From the NCBI GenBank assembly GCA_022772985.1, contig JALEZJ010000029.1, positions 1 through 35,900 on the forward strand: a stretch of 35,900 nt of DNA, written 5' to 3'. Below are positions 18,297 to 28,149 of the stretch, one piece after another. A program made the translations under genes and the position numbers. The stretch comes from Erysipelotrichaceae bacterium (GTDB taxonomy: Bacteria; Bacillota_I; Bacilli_A; RF39; UBA660). How positions within the stretch are numbered: position 1 is the stretch's first letter; each line of letters starts with the position of its first letter. The notes under the pieces are model-generated. The model was given only the letters and a program-made list of their open reading frames with translations. It had not been told where the DNA came from and ran no database searches.

Positions 18297-19027
18297 AGAA
18301 AGAAAATGCTATTGAAGTAAAGAATATGACAAAACAATTTAATGTTTATTCTGATAAAGCAAGCACATTAAAAGAAAAATTATTATTTTGGAAACGTGGA
18401 AATAAAGAGGTTCGTACCGTTTTAAAGGATATTAATGTTAGCATCAAGAAGGGAGAAACTGTTGCATTAATTGGTACAAATGGTAGTGGTAAATCTACTC
18501 TTTTAAAATTGATGACTAAAATTATTTATCCAACTAAAGGAACAGTTCAAACTAGAGGAAAACTTACTTCTTTATTAGAATTAGGTGCTGGATTTCATCC
18601 TGATTTTTCTGGACGTGAAAATATTTATTTTAATGCTTCTATTTTTGGGCTTTCTAAGTCAGAAATTGATCGAAGATTAGATGATATTATAGCATTTTCG
18701 GAGTTAGAAGATTTTATTGATAATCCTGTTCGTACTTATTCATCAGGAATGTACATGCGTCTTGCTTTTAGTGTGGCAATTAATGTTGACGCAGATATTC
18801 TTTTAATTGATGAAATTTTAGCAGTGGGAGATCAGCATTTTCAGGATAAGTGCTTTAAGAAATTAGAAGATTTACGTGATAGTAATCGTACTATTGTTAT
18901 TGTTACGCACAGCCTAGATTCTGTAAAAAAATTATGTAATCGTGCTATCTGGATTAAAGATGGAAATGTTGAGATGGATGGAAAAACAACAGAAGTAATT
19001 GAGAAATATTTAAAGGAATGTCAGTAA
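18293..19027 (+). CDS. Polysaccharide/teichoic-acid ABC exporter ATP-binding subunit (Wzt/TagH family, without C-terminal carbohydrate-binding domain)
   Basis: Walker A GTNGSGKST, 'LLELGAGFHPDFSGRENIYFNA', signature YSSGM, Walker B 'ILLIDEILAVGD'. Confidence 0.95.
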   Translation: MKKENAIEVKNMTKQFNVYSDKASTLKEKLLFWKRGNKEVRTVLKDINVSIKKGETVALIGTNGSGKSTLLKLMTKIIYPTKGTVQTRGKLTSLLELGAGFHPDFSGRENIYFNASIFGLSKSEIDRRLDDIIAFSELEDFIDNPVRTYSSGMYMRLAFSVAINVDADILLIDEILAVGDQHFQDKCFKKLEDLRDSNRTIVIVTHSLDSVKKLCNRAIWIKDGNVEMDGKTTEVIEKYLKECQ

Positions 19028-19045
19028 GTTAGGAGGTGATTTGTT

Positions 19046-19819
19046 ATGAATTTGGTTCAAGATTTAAAAAATTATCGTGAGTTTTTAAAATCTAATGTAA
19101 AAAAGGATATTCGTGGAAAATATAAAGGTTCTTTTTTAGGAGTACTTTGGAGTTTTATTAATCCATTGCTTTCTGTATTGGTTTATGCTATTGTATTTCC
19201 TTATATTATGAGAATAAAGGTAGAAAATTATTTAATTTATTTGATTACTGGTATTATTCCATGGACATTTTTTACTAGTTCTATTAATATGGGGATGATT
19301 TCTATCTTAAGTAATGCCGATATTATTAAAAAAGTATATTTTCCAAGAATTATTTTACCTATTTCTACTGTTACTAGTTGTTTGGTTAATTTCTTAATTT
19401 CATGTGTTATTATCTTATTATTTTGTATAGGAAGTGGTCTTGGAATTAGTATCCATCTATTATGGCTTCCTCTTATTGCAATTATTCAATATGTCATGTT
19501 ATTAGGATTTACTTTTATATTAAGTGCAATAGAGATGTATATGCGCGATATTGAGCATATTGTTAATTTTATCTTAAGCATGGCTTTTTATGTCACACCT
19601 ATTTTATATACACCTGATATTTTTCCAGATAATTTGGCTTGGGTATTGAAAGTTAATCCAATGTCGTATTTGGTAAATGCATATAGAAGTATTTTCTTTT
19701 ATCAAAAGATGCCTGATATGATAGGACTTCTAATTGTTGGAGTTTTTAGCATCGCAATATTTTTGATAGGATATCTTATTTTTGAAAAATTACAGAAGGG
19801 GTTTGCTGAGGAGGTTTAA
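19046..19819 (+). CDS. Polysaccharide/teichoic-acid ABC exporter permease (Wzm/TagG family)
   Basis: 'KDIRGKYKGSFLGVLWSFINPLLSVLVYAIVFPYIMR', 'TPILYTPDIFPDNLAWVLKVNPMSYLVNAYR'. Confidence 0.93.
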   Translation: MNLVQDLKNYREFLKSNVKKDIRGKYKGSFLGVLWSFINPLLSVLVYAIVFPYIMRIKVENYLIYLITGIIPWTFFTSSINMGMISILSNADIIKKVYFPRIILPISTVTSCLVNFLISCVIILLFCIGSGLGISIHLLWLPLIAIIQYVMLLGFTFILSAIEMYMRDIEHIVNFILSMAFYVTPILYTPDIFPDNLAWVLKVNPMSYLVNAYRSIFFYQKMPDMIGLLIVGVFSIAIFLIGYLIFEKLQKGFAEEV

Positions 19820-19820
19820 G

Positions 19821-21998
19821 ATGGAGTATTATCATGATGTCTTAATAGAAAGGATTTATTTTGATGGTGTTTCTCAATGCAAAGTTAGAATCAAAGGGAA
19901 ATACTTAAAAAAGTGTAATTTAAATGTAAAGATTGATGGAGAAACTTATCCTTTGATTGATAACATTGTATTAGATAAGAAATATGTAGTAGATAGAATT
20001 CGAAATAAAAAAAGTAATCAGATAGATGTATATGTATCTCTATCTAATCATGCTAGAAAATTAGAACTTTATGTGGATAATAAAAAAATATTGGAGAAAA
20101 ATGTTTCTATTTTATCTAGACTATTTTCAAAAGTGAAAATTTTTATTCAAAGAATTTTTCATGTAGTTTTGAGAATTCCTAAAATTATCGTGAAAACCAT
20201 TAAATTAATGTGGCAAAGACATCATTTTATAGTTCCACCTAGAATGATAAAGCAATATTTTAGTTCTTTTAAAAATAATCTTAGTAATAAGAATATTGAT
20301 GAATTATTTTATAATCCTTTGGTGGATAGTGATTATAGGAAATGGTTAGAAGAACAAGAAGAAGATATTATTTATCAAGATTTAAAATATAAACCACTTA
20401 TTAGTTTGATTATTCCTGTTTATAATGTTGAAAAAAACTTGTTAGAAGAGTGTTTGGATAGCATTTTAAATCAGAGCTATTCTAATTTTGAAATATGTAT
20501 TGCAGATGATTATTCTACAAATGAAGAGACTTTGAAAACACTAAAAGAATATGAAGAGAAGGATAAACGAATTCATGTCATATATAGAAAAGAAAATGGT
20601 CATATTAGTGAGGCTAGTAACAGTGCCATTTCGATTGCTAGGGGGGAGTTTATTGGTTTAGTAGATAATGATGATGTAATCGAAAAGGATGCTCTTTATT
20701 ATGTAGTTGAAGAATTAAATCGTGATAAAAATTTAGATCTCATTTATAGTGATGAAGATAAATTGGATTTTGATGGAAAAAGGTGTTTTCCACATTTTAA
20801 AAGTGATTTTGCTTTAGACACGTTGTTATCTTCTAATTATATTTGTCATTTTACAGTATTAAGAAAAAAAATAGTAGATGAATTAGGTGGATTTCGGAGT
20901 AAATATAATGGAGCACAAGACTATGATTTATTTCTAAGAGTCATAGATAAAACAAGAAAAATTGCTCATATTCCTAAAATTTTATATCATTGGAGAATGA
21001 CGAAGGGATCTACTTCTTCAAGCGGTAGTCATAAAAATTATGCATATGAGGCTGGGAAACTCGCATTAGAAGATTATTTAAAACGAAATAAAATTTTAGC
21101 AAAAGTACATTTGATTGGAGAACCACAGATGTATAGTCTTGAATATTTATATAAGAAAGAACCTAGTATTAGTATTATTATTCCAACTAAAGATAAAGCT
21201 AAAGTGTTAGATACTTGTTTAAAATCTATTTATGAAAAAACAAATTATCAAAATTATGAAGTTATCGTTATTGATAATAATAGTGTAGAAGAAGAAACTT
21301 TTTCTTTGTTAAAATCTTATCAAGAAGAACATGATAATTTTAAGTATTTTACATACAATTGTGAATTTAATTATTCTTATTTAAATAATGAAGCAGTAAG
21401 AAAAGTAACCGGAGATTATATTGTTTTATTAAATAATGATACAGAAGTAATTTCTGAAAATTGGCTTCACGATATGGTTGGATATGCAATGCAAGAACAT
21501 ATTGGATGTGTAGGTGCTAAGTTGCTTTATCCCAATCGTACAGTTCAGCACGCAGGTGTGGTAATTGGTGTAGGTGGGATTGCAATGCATGCTAATGTAT
21601 CAACTGGCGAAGATAACTTTGGATATTTCGGAAGATTAGTATCGGTTTATGATTGGTCTTGTGTGACAGCAGCTTGCCTTATGATTAAAAAATCTAAATA
21701 TTTGAGTGTTGATGGGCTAGATGAAAAGTTAAAGGTTGCTTATAATGATGTTGATTTTAATTTGAAATTATTGGAGATGGGATATTCTCATGTTGTTCTT
21801 CCCCAAGTTAAATTATTTCATTATGAGTCCTTATCAAGAGGAAATGATATGAGAGAAGATCAAATTAAAAGATTTAAAGAGGAAACGGATTATATGTGTA
21901 ATAAATGGAAAATAAAATTACTTCGTGATAAATATTATAATGATAAAATGAGTTATGGATATGCTTTTAGGTTGGATAAGAAAGGTAGCAAGGAGTAG
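19821..21998 (+). CDS. Tandem GT2-domain glycosyltransferase (rhamnosyltransferase/O-antigen type); start reassigned to ATG 19821
   Basis: Two GT2 domains: 'PLISLIIPVYNVEKNLLEECLDSILNQSY' and 'PSISIIIPTKDKAKVLDTCLKSIYEKT...LNNDTEVI...HAGVVIG'; RBS GAGGAGG before ATG 19821. Confidence 0.9.
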   Translation: MEYYHDVLIERIYFDGVSQCKVRIKGKYLKKCNLNVKIDGETYPLIDNIVLDKKYVVDRIRNKKSNQIDVYVSLSNHARKLELYVDNKKILEKNVSILSRLFSKVKIFIQRIFHVVLRIPKIIVKTIKLMWQRHHFIVPPRMIKQYFSSFKNNLSNKNIDELFYNPLVDSDYRKWLEEQEEDIIYQDLKYKPLISLIIPVYNVEKNLLEECLDSILNQSYSNFEICIADDYSTNEETLKTLKEYEEKDKRIHVIYRKENGHISEASNSAISIARGEFIGLVDNDDVIEKDALYYVVEELNRDKNLDLIYSDEDKLDFDGKRCFPHFKSDFALDTLLSSNYICHFTVLRKKIVDELGGFRSKYNGAQDYDLFLRVIDKTRKIAHIPKILYHWRMTKGSTSSSGSHKNYAYEAGKLALEDYLKRNKILAKVHLIGEPQMYSLEYLYKKEPSISIIIPTKDKAKVLDTCLKSIYEKTNYQNYEVIVIDNNSVEEETFSLLKSYQEEHDNFKYFTYNCEFNYSYLNNEAVRKVTGDYIVLLNNDTEVISENWLHDMVGYAMQEHIGCVGAKLLYPNRTVQHAGVVIGVGGIAMHANVSTGEDNFGYFGRLVSVYDWSCVTAACLMIKKSKYLSVDGLDEKLKVAYNDVDFNLKLLEMGYSHVVLPQVKLFHYESLSRGNDMREDQIKRFKEETDYMCNKWKIKLLRDKYYNDKMSYGYAFRLDKKGSKE

Positions 21999-22001
21999 AA
22001 T

Positions 22002-22619
22002 ATGGAAAAAATATTAGATGTTGTAAAAGAAAAGAGAAAGGTAATTTTTTGTTATTCTTTAATTGTTTTAGCAATTATTCTAGTGTTGATTATTTTGGTA
22101 ATTAAGCCTCAAAAAATAAATAATACTTTTCTATATGATACTGGTACGAAAATTGATGATGCTTTGATTGTTGGTAGTTTTCCAATAGTTCAGCATATTA
22201 AAATAAAACAAAATAAACTATATGGAATGTATTTGTATTTGGGGAGTGATGATATCAATAAATATCCTTATACAGTTGAGTTGAAAGATGATAATGGGAA
22301 GAAATATTTTAGTAATAAATTTAATTTAGATTATGAATCTAATATTATTTATATGGTATTTCCAATGATTGAGGATTCCTCTGATAAAAATTTTATTTTA
22401 TCAATTTCGTGTGACAAATGTGAAAATGTTCAATTAGCTTATATGAATAAAAGTGAAGAAGACACTTATATAGAGGATAATGAAAGTAAAACATTAGGAA
22501 TTGCAATAGACTATTATACAAACAATACAAGCTATTATTGGTATTCTTTATTAACAATTGTAATTGCTATAACTTTATTACCTTTAGCAAGGAGTGAAAC
22601 AAATGGAAATAAATATTAA
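22002..22619 (+). CDS. Uncharacterised membrane protein: two TMs flanking an extracytoplasmic beta-rich domain
   Basis: Hydrophobic segments 'FCYSLIVLAIILVLIILVI' and 'WYSLLTIVIAITLLPLA'; overlaps the DUF2142 gene. Confidence 0.7.
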   Translation: MEKILDVVKEKRKVIFCYSLIVLAIILVLIILVIKPQKINNTFLYDTGTKIDDALIVGSFPIVQHIKIKQNKLYGMYLYLGSDDINKYPYTVELKDDNGKKYFSNKFNLDYESNIIYMVFPMIEDSSDKNFILSISCDKCENVQLAYMNKSEEDTYIEDNESKTLGIAIDYYTNNTSYYWYSLLTIVIAITLLPLARSETNGNKY

Positions 22620-24462
22620 AAATGTATTAAAAAAGATATTTGTGATTTTTTCCTTTTTATTATTAAGTATTTTAACTGATATTTTTATCTTTAATTATAA
22701 ACAATTTACTATTTCTAAAAATGAAAAAGGGCTTCATTTTATAAAAAATTATGAAATAAATGATATTGAAAATAATAAAAAAAGTATAGATATTAAATTA
22801 GAAAAAAATTATATTCATAAATTAAGAATACAATATGATACTCTTAGTGATGTTCCAATTACAATTCAGTATCTTGAATTAGACTATTACAATAAAAATC
22901 AAAAATCTGAACAAAGTGATATTTTTGATAATGAAGTTCAGGAATTGATAAGTAATTTTGATAATACAGTTTCGGAAATTCATATTATATATGACAATCA
23001 ATATTCAATAAAAATTAATAATATAATGATTGATAATAGATTTCAATTGAATGGCTTTAGAATTTTATTTATTTTTTCTTGTTTTGTTCTTATTTATTTA
23101 TTTTATCTTTTTTATAAAGAAGGATTCAAAACAGAAAAAATTTATAAGTATTATTTTATTATTTCAATGATTATTGGAACTACATCAATTATATTACAGC
23201 CATCTGCAACTTATTATTCTTGGGATGATCAAATTCATTTTAAAAACGTTTATGAAATGAAGGCTGGTAATTTACAATGGGATATTGGTGAATTTTCTAT
23301 GATTGATGCAACACCTTTAGGAAGAGATAGTATTAATTCTATTGAAGAACAAATTCAACAGTTCAAATATTATGATTTAAAACAACAAAGTACATATCAA
23401 AGTATTGGTGGGAGATTTATTTCCTATAACAAAATTGCTTATATACCATCTGCTATTGGTTATCATTTTTGTGATAAAATAGGATTGCCTTTTGTTGTTT
23501 GTTTTAAATTTGGAAAAATTATGAATTTATTTGCTTTTGCTATGATTATGGCTTATGCAATTAAAATCAGTAAAGTTGGGAAAAGGTTATTAAGTGTAAT
23601 AGGATTACTTCCTAGTGTTATGTTTTTAGCTTGTCAATATTCTTATGATCCAGCAGTTATTTCTGGTATTACATTGGCTTTGGTAATTTTAATAAATTGG
23701 TTTATTGATAGAAATTGTAAAGTTAATTTTAAGTCTATGCTATTGTTTATTGTGTCAATCTTGTATGGATGTTTTCCTAAAGCAATTTATATTCCACTTA
23801 TTTTATTGTTTTTATTTATTCCTCAAAGTAGATTTCAGGATAAAAAGCAATGCAGAATATTAAAAGGTGGTATTTTTATAATATGTTTATTTATACTTTA
23901 TACTTTTATTTCACCGGCTAATCTTTCATCAACTAATGGAGATTTAAGAGGTGGAAATACTAGTGTTAGTTCACAAATTAAATTGATTTTTTCTTATCCT
24001 ATTGGATATATTAGAATTTTGAAGGATACAATGTTTGACAGCTTTTTTTCAATGATGCTTGGAAGAGGAAGTTTAGGTGGATATGCTTATTTAGGAGATA
24101 TTAGTTATAATTGTTATTATCTCATTTTGCTTACTTTATTATTTGTTGGACTTACTGATACTAATGAGAAGCAATTAAAACTACATCAAAAAATTTTAAT
24201 TATAGTTGTTATACTTGGTATTATTACCTTAATTTGGACAGCTTTATATTTATCTTTTACACCGGTTGGTTTTACTACAATTAATGGAGTTCAACCTAGA
24301 TACTTCATACCATTTATTTTTCCATTTTTAATGTGTATGCAATCGTCAAAAATAAAAAATAAAATTTGTGAAAAAAAATATAATACTATTGTTTTATTGA
24401 TTATGAGTTTGGTTTTGTTAATTTCAATATATCAATTAGTTTTAAGGATATTTTGTTTTTAA
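22603..24462 (+). CDS. DUF2142-family multi-TM membrane protein (GT-C-like); start reassigned to ATG 22603
   Basis: 'QPSATYYSWDDQIHFKNVYEMK', 'LLPSVMFLACQYSYDPAVISGITLAL', many TMs; AAGGAG RBS. Confidence 0.78.
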   Translation: MEINIKNVLKKIFVIFSFLLLSILTDIFIFNYKQFTISKNEKGLHFIKNYEINDIENNKKSIDIKLEKNYIHKLRIQYDTLSDVPITIQYLELDYYNKNQKSEQSDIFDNEVQELISNFDNTVSEIHIIYDNQYSIKINNIMIDNRFQLNGFRILFIFSCFVLIYLFYLFYKEGFKTEKIYKYYFIISMIIGTTSIILQPSATYYSWDDQIHFKNVYEMKAGNLQWDIGEFSMIDATPLGRDSINSIEEQIQQFKYYDLKQQSTYQSIGGRFISYNKIAYIPSAIGYHFCDKIGLPFVVCFKFGKIMNLFAFAMIMAYAIKISKVGKRLLSVIGLLPSVMFLACQYSYDPAVISGITLALVILINWFIDRNCKVNFKSMLLFIVSILYGCFPKAIYIPLILLFLFIPQSRFQDKKQCRILKGGIFIICLFILYTFISPANLSSTNGDLRGGNTSVSSQIKLIFSYPIGYIRILKDTMFDSFFSMMLGRGSLGGYAYLGDISYNCYYLILLTLLFVGLTDTNEKQLKLHQKILIIVVILGIITLIWTALYLSFTPVGFTTINGVQPRYFIPFIFPFLMCMQSSKIKNKICEKKYNTIVLLIMSLVLLISIYQLVLRIFCF

Positions 24463-24490
24463 AAGTGAGCAACTAAAAAATAATTATTTT

Positions 24491-24538
24491 TATGGCTATG
24501 TGACCTTAAACTAAGTGAAAGGAATGTGTCTTTTTATG
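24491..24538 (+). promoter_or_regulatory. Leader sequence copy A shared with 29994-30037
   Basis: CTAAGTGAAAGGAATGTGTCTTTTTATG vs CTAAATGAAGGGAATGGTGCTTTTTATG, 23/28 identities, same position relative to the start. Confidence 0.6.
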
Positions 24539-26053
24539 AAAGAGAAATTAAAAGAAATTATCCAAATTATCTTTGTTATTATATTTTTAATTGTTAACTT
24601 GATTGTTTTATTTTGTAATATTAAGTTAAATACTAGTATAAACTTTCTTTTTAAAAATTATATATTGTTTTTTACAGGGGGAGTAGTTGTTTTTGTTGGG
24701 TATTATTGTTTTAGGAAATATAGAATGAAAATTTCTGAAAATTTGATTATAGGTATTTTGTCTGTTTTATTATTAAGCTTTGAAATTTTCGTTTCTTTAA
24801 ATGCTCTTTTTCGGAGTGGTTGGGATGTTGGAATTTTATATGATGCAGCTTACTATAATGTTTTTGATAAATTTCCAATTATAAAATTCAATTGTTCTAA
24901 ATCGTACTTTGAAATGTATCCTAATAATGTTTTTTTTCTATTATATGAAATGTTTTTTGCGGTTATTGTTAAGCTTATAGGGAGAGGTCAAAAAACTCTT
25001 AGTTTTCTATTGGTAATGAATAATTGTCTTATATTTGTATTGGCAGGTTTTATGTTATATTTTTGTGTAAGAAAGCTAACTCAAAATAGAAAAATCTCAC
25101 TTTCTGCTTGGATAATGTACGCAATTTTAGTTGGAACTTCTTCTTGGTTTTTAGTTCCGTATTCTGATTCTTTAGGGTTATTGTTTCCAATATTCATTTT
25201 TTTTGTGTATATGTTTTATAATAAAAACGCATATTTAAAAACATTTTTGATTTCGTTTCTTGCATTTTTAGGTTATCAAATCAAACCGCAAGTTTTAATT
25301 GTATTTATAGCAATTATTATAATTAAATTATTGGATATTTATAAATTTGATAAGAAAAATGTTTTAAAAATCTTTAAACAAGTTTTTGTTGTCTTTTTGA
25401 CTTATCTTTTGATTTCGTTGCCTATTGGATATTTGAAATCAAATATTATGAAATTAGATGAAAATAAAAAAATAGGTTTATCCCACTTTTTAATGATGGG
25501 AATGAATACTGAGACTAATGGAGTATGGAGTGGCGAAGATGTAAATTTTTCAAGTTCTTTTCCTACTACATCCATTAGAACTCAAAAGAATTTAGAAGAA
25601 TTTGAAAAGAGAGTACAAAAATTAGGAATTAGAGGTTTAGCATTACATCTAAGAAATAAAATTTTAATAAATTTTAATGATGGTACGTTTTTCTTTGGAG
25701 AAGAAGGCAATTTTTATGTTTGGTCTTATCCAACTAATTTAAAAACTAGTGAATTTGTAAAAGAGTTTGTTTATTCAAATGGAAAATATTATATTTATTT
25801 AGCGACAATTCGACAGTCGTTATGGTTGATTATTCTATTTTTGATGTTATTTAGTTGTTTGAAAAGTAAAGACAAAAATGTTTTAGTTGTTCAGTTATCA
25901 TTGATTGGTTTATTTTTATTTGAGATGTTATTTGAAGCGCGTTCTAGATATTTATTTATTTATGTTCCGTACTTTATTATATTAAGTAATTTAGGATTAA
26001 ATTTACTTGGAAATAGGTTAATGAAGAAATATAAAAAACGAGGTGTTAATTAA
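24536..26053 (+). CDS. Multi-TM GT-C-type glycosyltransferase (PMT/mannosyltransferase-like); start reassigned to ATG 24536
   Basis: 'FRSGWDVGILYDAAYYNVF', 'YFEMYPNNVFFLLYEMFF', about ten TMs. Confidence 0.7.
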   Translation: MKEKLKEIIQIIFVIIFLIVNLIVLFCNIKLNTSINFLFKNYILFFTGGVVVFVGYYCFRKYRMKISENLIIGILSVLLLSFEIFVSLNALFRSGWDVGILYDAAYYNVFDKFPIIKFNCSKSYFEMYPNNVFFLLYEMFFAVIVKLIGRGQKTLSFLLVMNNCLIFVLAGFMLYFCVRKLTQNRKISLSAWIMYAILVGTSSWFLVPYSDSLGLLFPIFIFFVYMFYNKNAYLKTFLISFLAFLGYQIKPQVLIVFIAIIIIKLLDIYKFDKKNVLKIFKQVFVVFLTYLLISLPIGYLKSNIMKLDENKKIGLSHFLMMGMNTETNGVWSGEDVNFSSSFPTTSIRTQKNLEEFEKRVQKLGIRGLALHLRNKILINFNDGTFFFGEEGNFYVWSYPTNLKTSEFVKEFVYSNGKYYIYLATIRQSLWLIILFLMLFSCLKSKDKNVLVVQLSLIGLFLFEMLFEARSRYLFIYVPYFIILSNLGLNLLGNRLMKKYKKRGVN

Positions 26054-26994
26054 TGGAAAAATTATATGTTGTGATCCCATGTTATAATGAGGAAGAAGTA
26101 TTGGAAGAAACTAAAAGGAGGTTGAAAGAAAAAATATCAACTTTGATAAAAAATAAAAGAATCTCTAAGGAATCAAAAGTTGTATTTGTAAATGATGGCT
26201 CTAAAGATAAAACTTGGGATTTAATTTGTTCTTTTCATCAAGAGGATAGATTGTTTGAAGGTATTAATCTTTCTAGAAATCGTGGGCATCAAAATGCTTT
26301 AGTAGCAGGCCTATTAACAGTACGAGATGATGCAGATATTGTTATTAGTATGGATGCTGATTTACAAGATGATATAGATGCTATTGATGAAATGTTAGAT
26401 AAAAGAAAAGATGGTTGTGAAATTGTTTATGGAGTACGGAGCTCTAGAAAAAAAGATTCTTTTTTTAAACGATTTACCGCACAAGCATTTTATAGATTTA
26501 TGTCTATGATGGGAGTAGATGTTATATACAATCATGCTGATTATCGTTTAACTTCTAAGAGGGTATTAAACGAATTTGCAAATTATAAAGAGGTCAATTT
26601 GTTTTTAAGAGGAATTTTTCCTTTAGTTGGATTTAAAAGCGATATTGTGTATTATGAACGAGCAGAGAGGTTTGCTGGAGAAAGTAAATATCCATTAAAG
26701 AAAATGCTTAATTTTGCTTGGGATGGTATTACATCTTTTAGTGTTAAGCCAATTCGTTTAGTCTTAAATTTGGGAATATTGATTCTAATTTTAAGTGTTT
26801 GTATGATTATTTATTGTATTATTCGTAAATTTGGTGGAAAGACTGTAGAAGGATGGACTTTTATTGTATGTTCTTTATGGTTATTAGGTGGTGTTCAAAT
26901 GCTATCACTTGGTGTCATTGGGGAATATATTGGTAAAATTTATAGTGAGACAAAGGCAAGACCTAGATATATTATTCAAGAGTATCTAAAATAA
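26053..26994 (+). CDS. GtrB-like GT2 polyprenyl-phosphate glycosyltransferase with two C-terminal TMs
   Basis: 'LYVVIPCYNEEEVLEETKRRL', 'SMDADLQDD', 'INLSRNRGHQNALVAGL', 'GVIGEYIGKIYSETKARPRYII'. Confidence 0.92.
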   Translation: MEKLYVVIPCYNEEEVLEETKRRLKEKISTLIKNKRISKESKVVFVNDGSKDKTWDLICSFHQEDRLFEGINLSRNRGHQNALVAGLLTVRDDADIVISMDADLQDDIDAIDEMLDKRKDGCEIVYGVRSSRKKDSFFKRFTAQAFYRFMSMMGVDVIYNHADYRLTSKRVLNEFANYKEVNLFLRGIFPLVGFKSDIVYYERAERFAGESKYPLKKMLNFAWDGITSFSVKPIRLVLNLGILILILSVCMIIYCIIRKFGGKTVEGWTFIVCSLWLLGGVQMLSLGVIGEYIGKIYSETKARPRYIIQEYLK

Positions 26995-27026
26995 GATGAT
27001 TTTTCAATTTAGTTAATTATTTGAAA

Positions 27027-27056
27027 TTGACTATTTACTTTATGAGATGTTATACT
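27027..27056 (+). promoter_or_regulatory. Strong sigma-A-type internal promoter TTGACT-N18-TATACT with extended -10 (TGTTATACT)
   Basis: -35 at 27027-27032, TG at 27048-27049, -10 at 27051-27056; upstream of RBS TAGGAG and GTG 27084. Confidence 0.78.
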
Positions 27057-27083
27057 TATATTGAGTTAGGAGTAAGATATTTT

Positions 27084-27818
27084 GTGAAAAAGGATAAAGT
27101 GTTATTTGTGATACCTGCTTATAATGAGGAAGCGAATATTGAGAAGGTATTAAAAGAAATAAAAAAAGATGTTGATTTTGCTGATATTTTAGTTATTAAT
27201 GATTGTTCTAAAGATCATACCAGTGAAGTTGTGAAAAAAAATGGTGTTAAATGTATTGATGGTATTTTTAATATGAGATATGCTTGGGCTGTTCAGACTG
27301 GACTAAAGTATGCTTATCAAAATGATTATGATTATGTGATTCAATTTGATGCAGATGGACAACATATTGCTAAGGAAGCGATTAAGTTATTAGAGACATC
27401 TAAAAAAGAAAATGCAGATATTGTAATTGGATCTAGGTATTTAAAAGATATGGGATATCCATGTCCATTGTTTAGAAGAATTGGAACTAAGATGTTTGAA
27501 ATTTTAATAAAAATATTTTGTAAGAAAAAAATAGCGGATCCATTATCTGGGTTTCAATGTTTAAATAAAGAAGTAATAAAAAAGTATTCTAAGATGGGGG
27601 AGTATCCAGAATTTCCAGATGCGAACTTAGTAATTGAAATGTTAATGCAAGGGTATAAGATTGTAGAAGTACCTGTTAAAATGAGACTTCGTGAAGAAGG
27701 AGAAAGTATGCACGGTGGAATTATTAAACCAATTAAGTATATGATTCATATGTTTTATACAATTATATTTATTGTAATTCAAAATATTGGTTGTAAGAAG
27801 GTGAAAAGTCATGAATAA
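27084..27818 (+). CDS. GT2 family DPM1-like glycosyltransferase; GTG start at 27084 preferred over 27021
   Basis: 'VLFVIPAYNEEANIEKVL', 'FDADGQH', 'DPLSGFQCLNKEVI'; ORF-track start 27021 lies upstream of the promoter. Confidence 0.88.
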   Translation: MKKDKVLFVIPAYNEEANIEKVLKEIKKDVDFADILVINDCSKDHTSEVVKKNGVKCIDGIFNMRYAWAVQTGLKYAYQNDYDYVIQFDADGQHIAKEAIKLLETSKKENADIVIGSRYLKDMGYPCPLFRRIGTKMFEILIKIFCKKKIADPLSGFQCLNKEVIKKYSKMGEYPEFPDANLVIEMLMQGYKIVEVPVKMRLREEGESMHGGIIKPIKYMIHMFYTIIFIVIQNIGCKKVKSHE

Positions 27819-28149
27819 TATTTATTTTATTCTTATCTCTATTATTGTACTATTGTATGTAGTGAATGTTGTAAGAAAAAAACAATTTTCCATTAAGGAA
27901 AGTTTTTGGTGGGTTTTATCTGCTATTGTTATGTTGCTGTTATCTATATTTCCTTATTCGATTGATTGGTTTGCTAAAAAATTAAATATTTCTTATCCTC
28001 CTTCTCTTTTGTTTGTTATTTGTATTATTTTTCTATTATTTATTAATTTTAGGAATAGTAGAAAAATTTCTGAACTACAAATGAAAGTTGTGGAATTAGG
28101 ACAAGAATTAGCAATTGTAAAGGAAAAGGTTAAGAATGATAAAGAATGA
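27811..28149 (+). CDS. DUF2304-family small membrane protein
   Basis: 112 aa, three TMs plus C-terminal coiled coil, next to a DPM1-like GT2, the usual DUF2304 context. Confidence 0.75.
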   Translation: MNNIYFILISIIVLLYVVNVVRKKQFSIKESFWWVLSAIVMLLLSIFPYSIDWFAKKLNISYPPSLLFVICIIFLLFINFRNSRKISELQMKVVELGQELAIVKEKVKNDKE

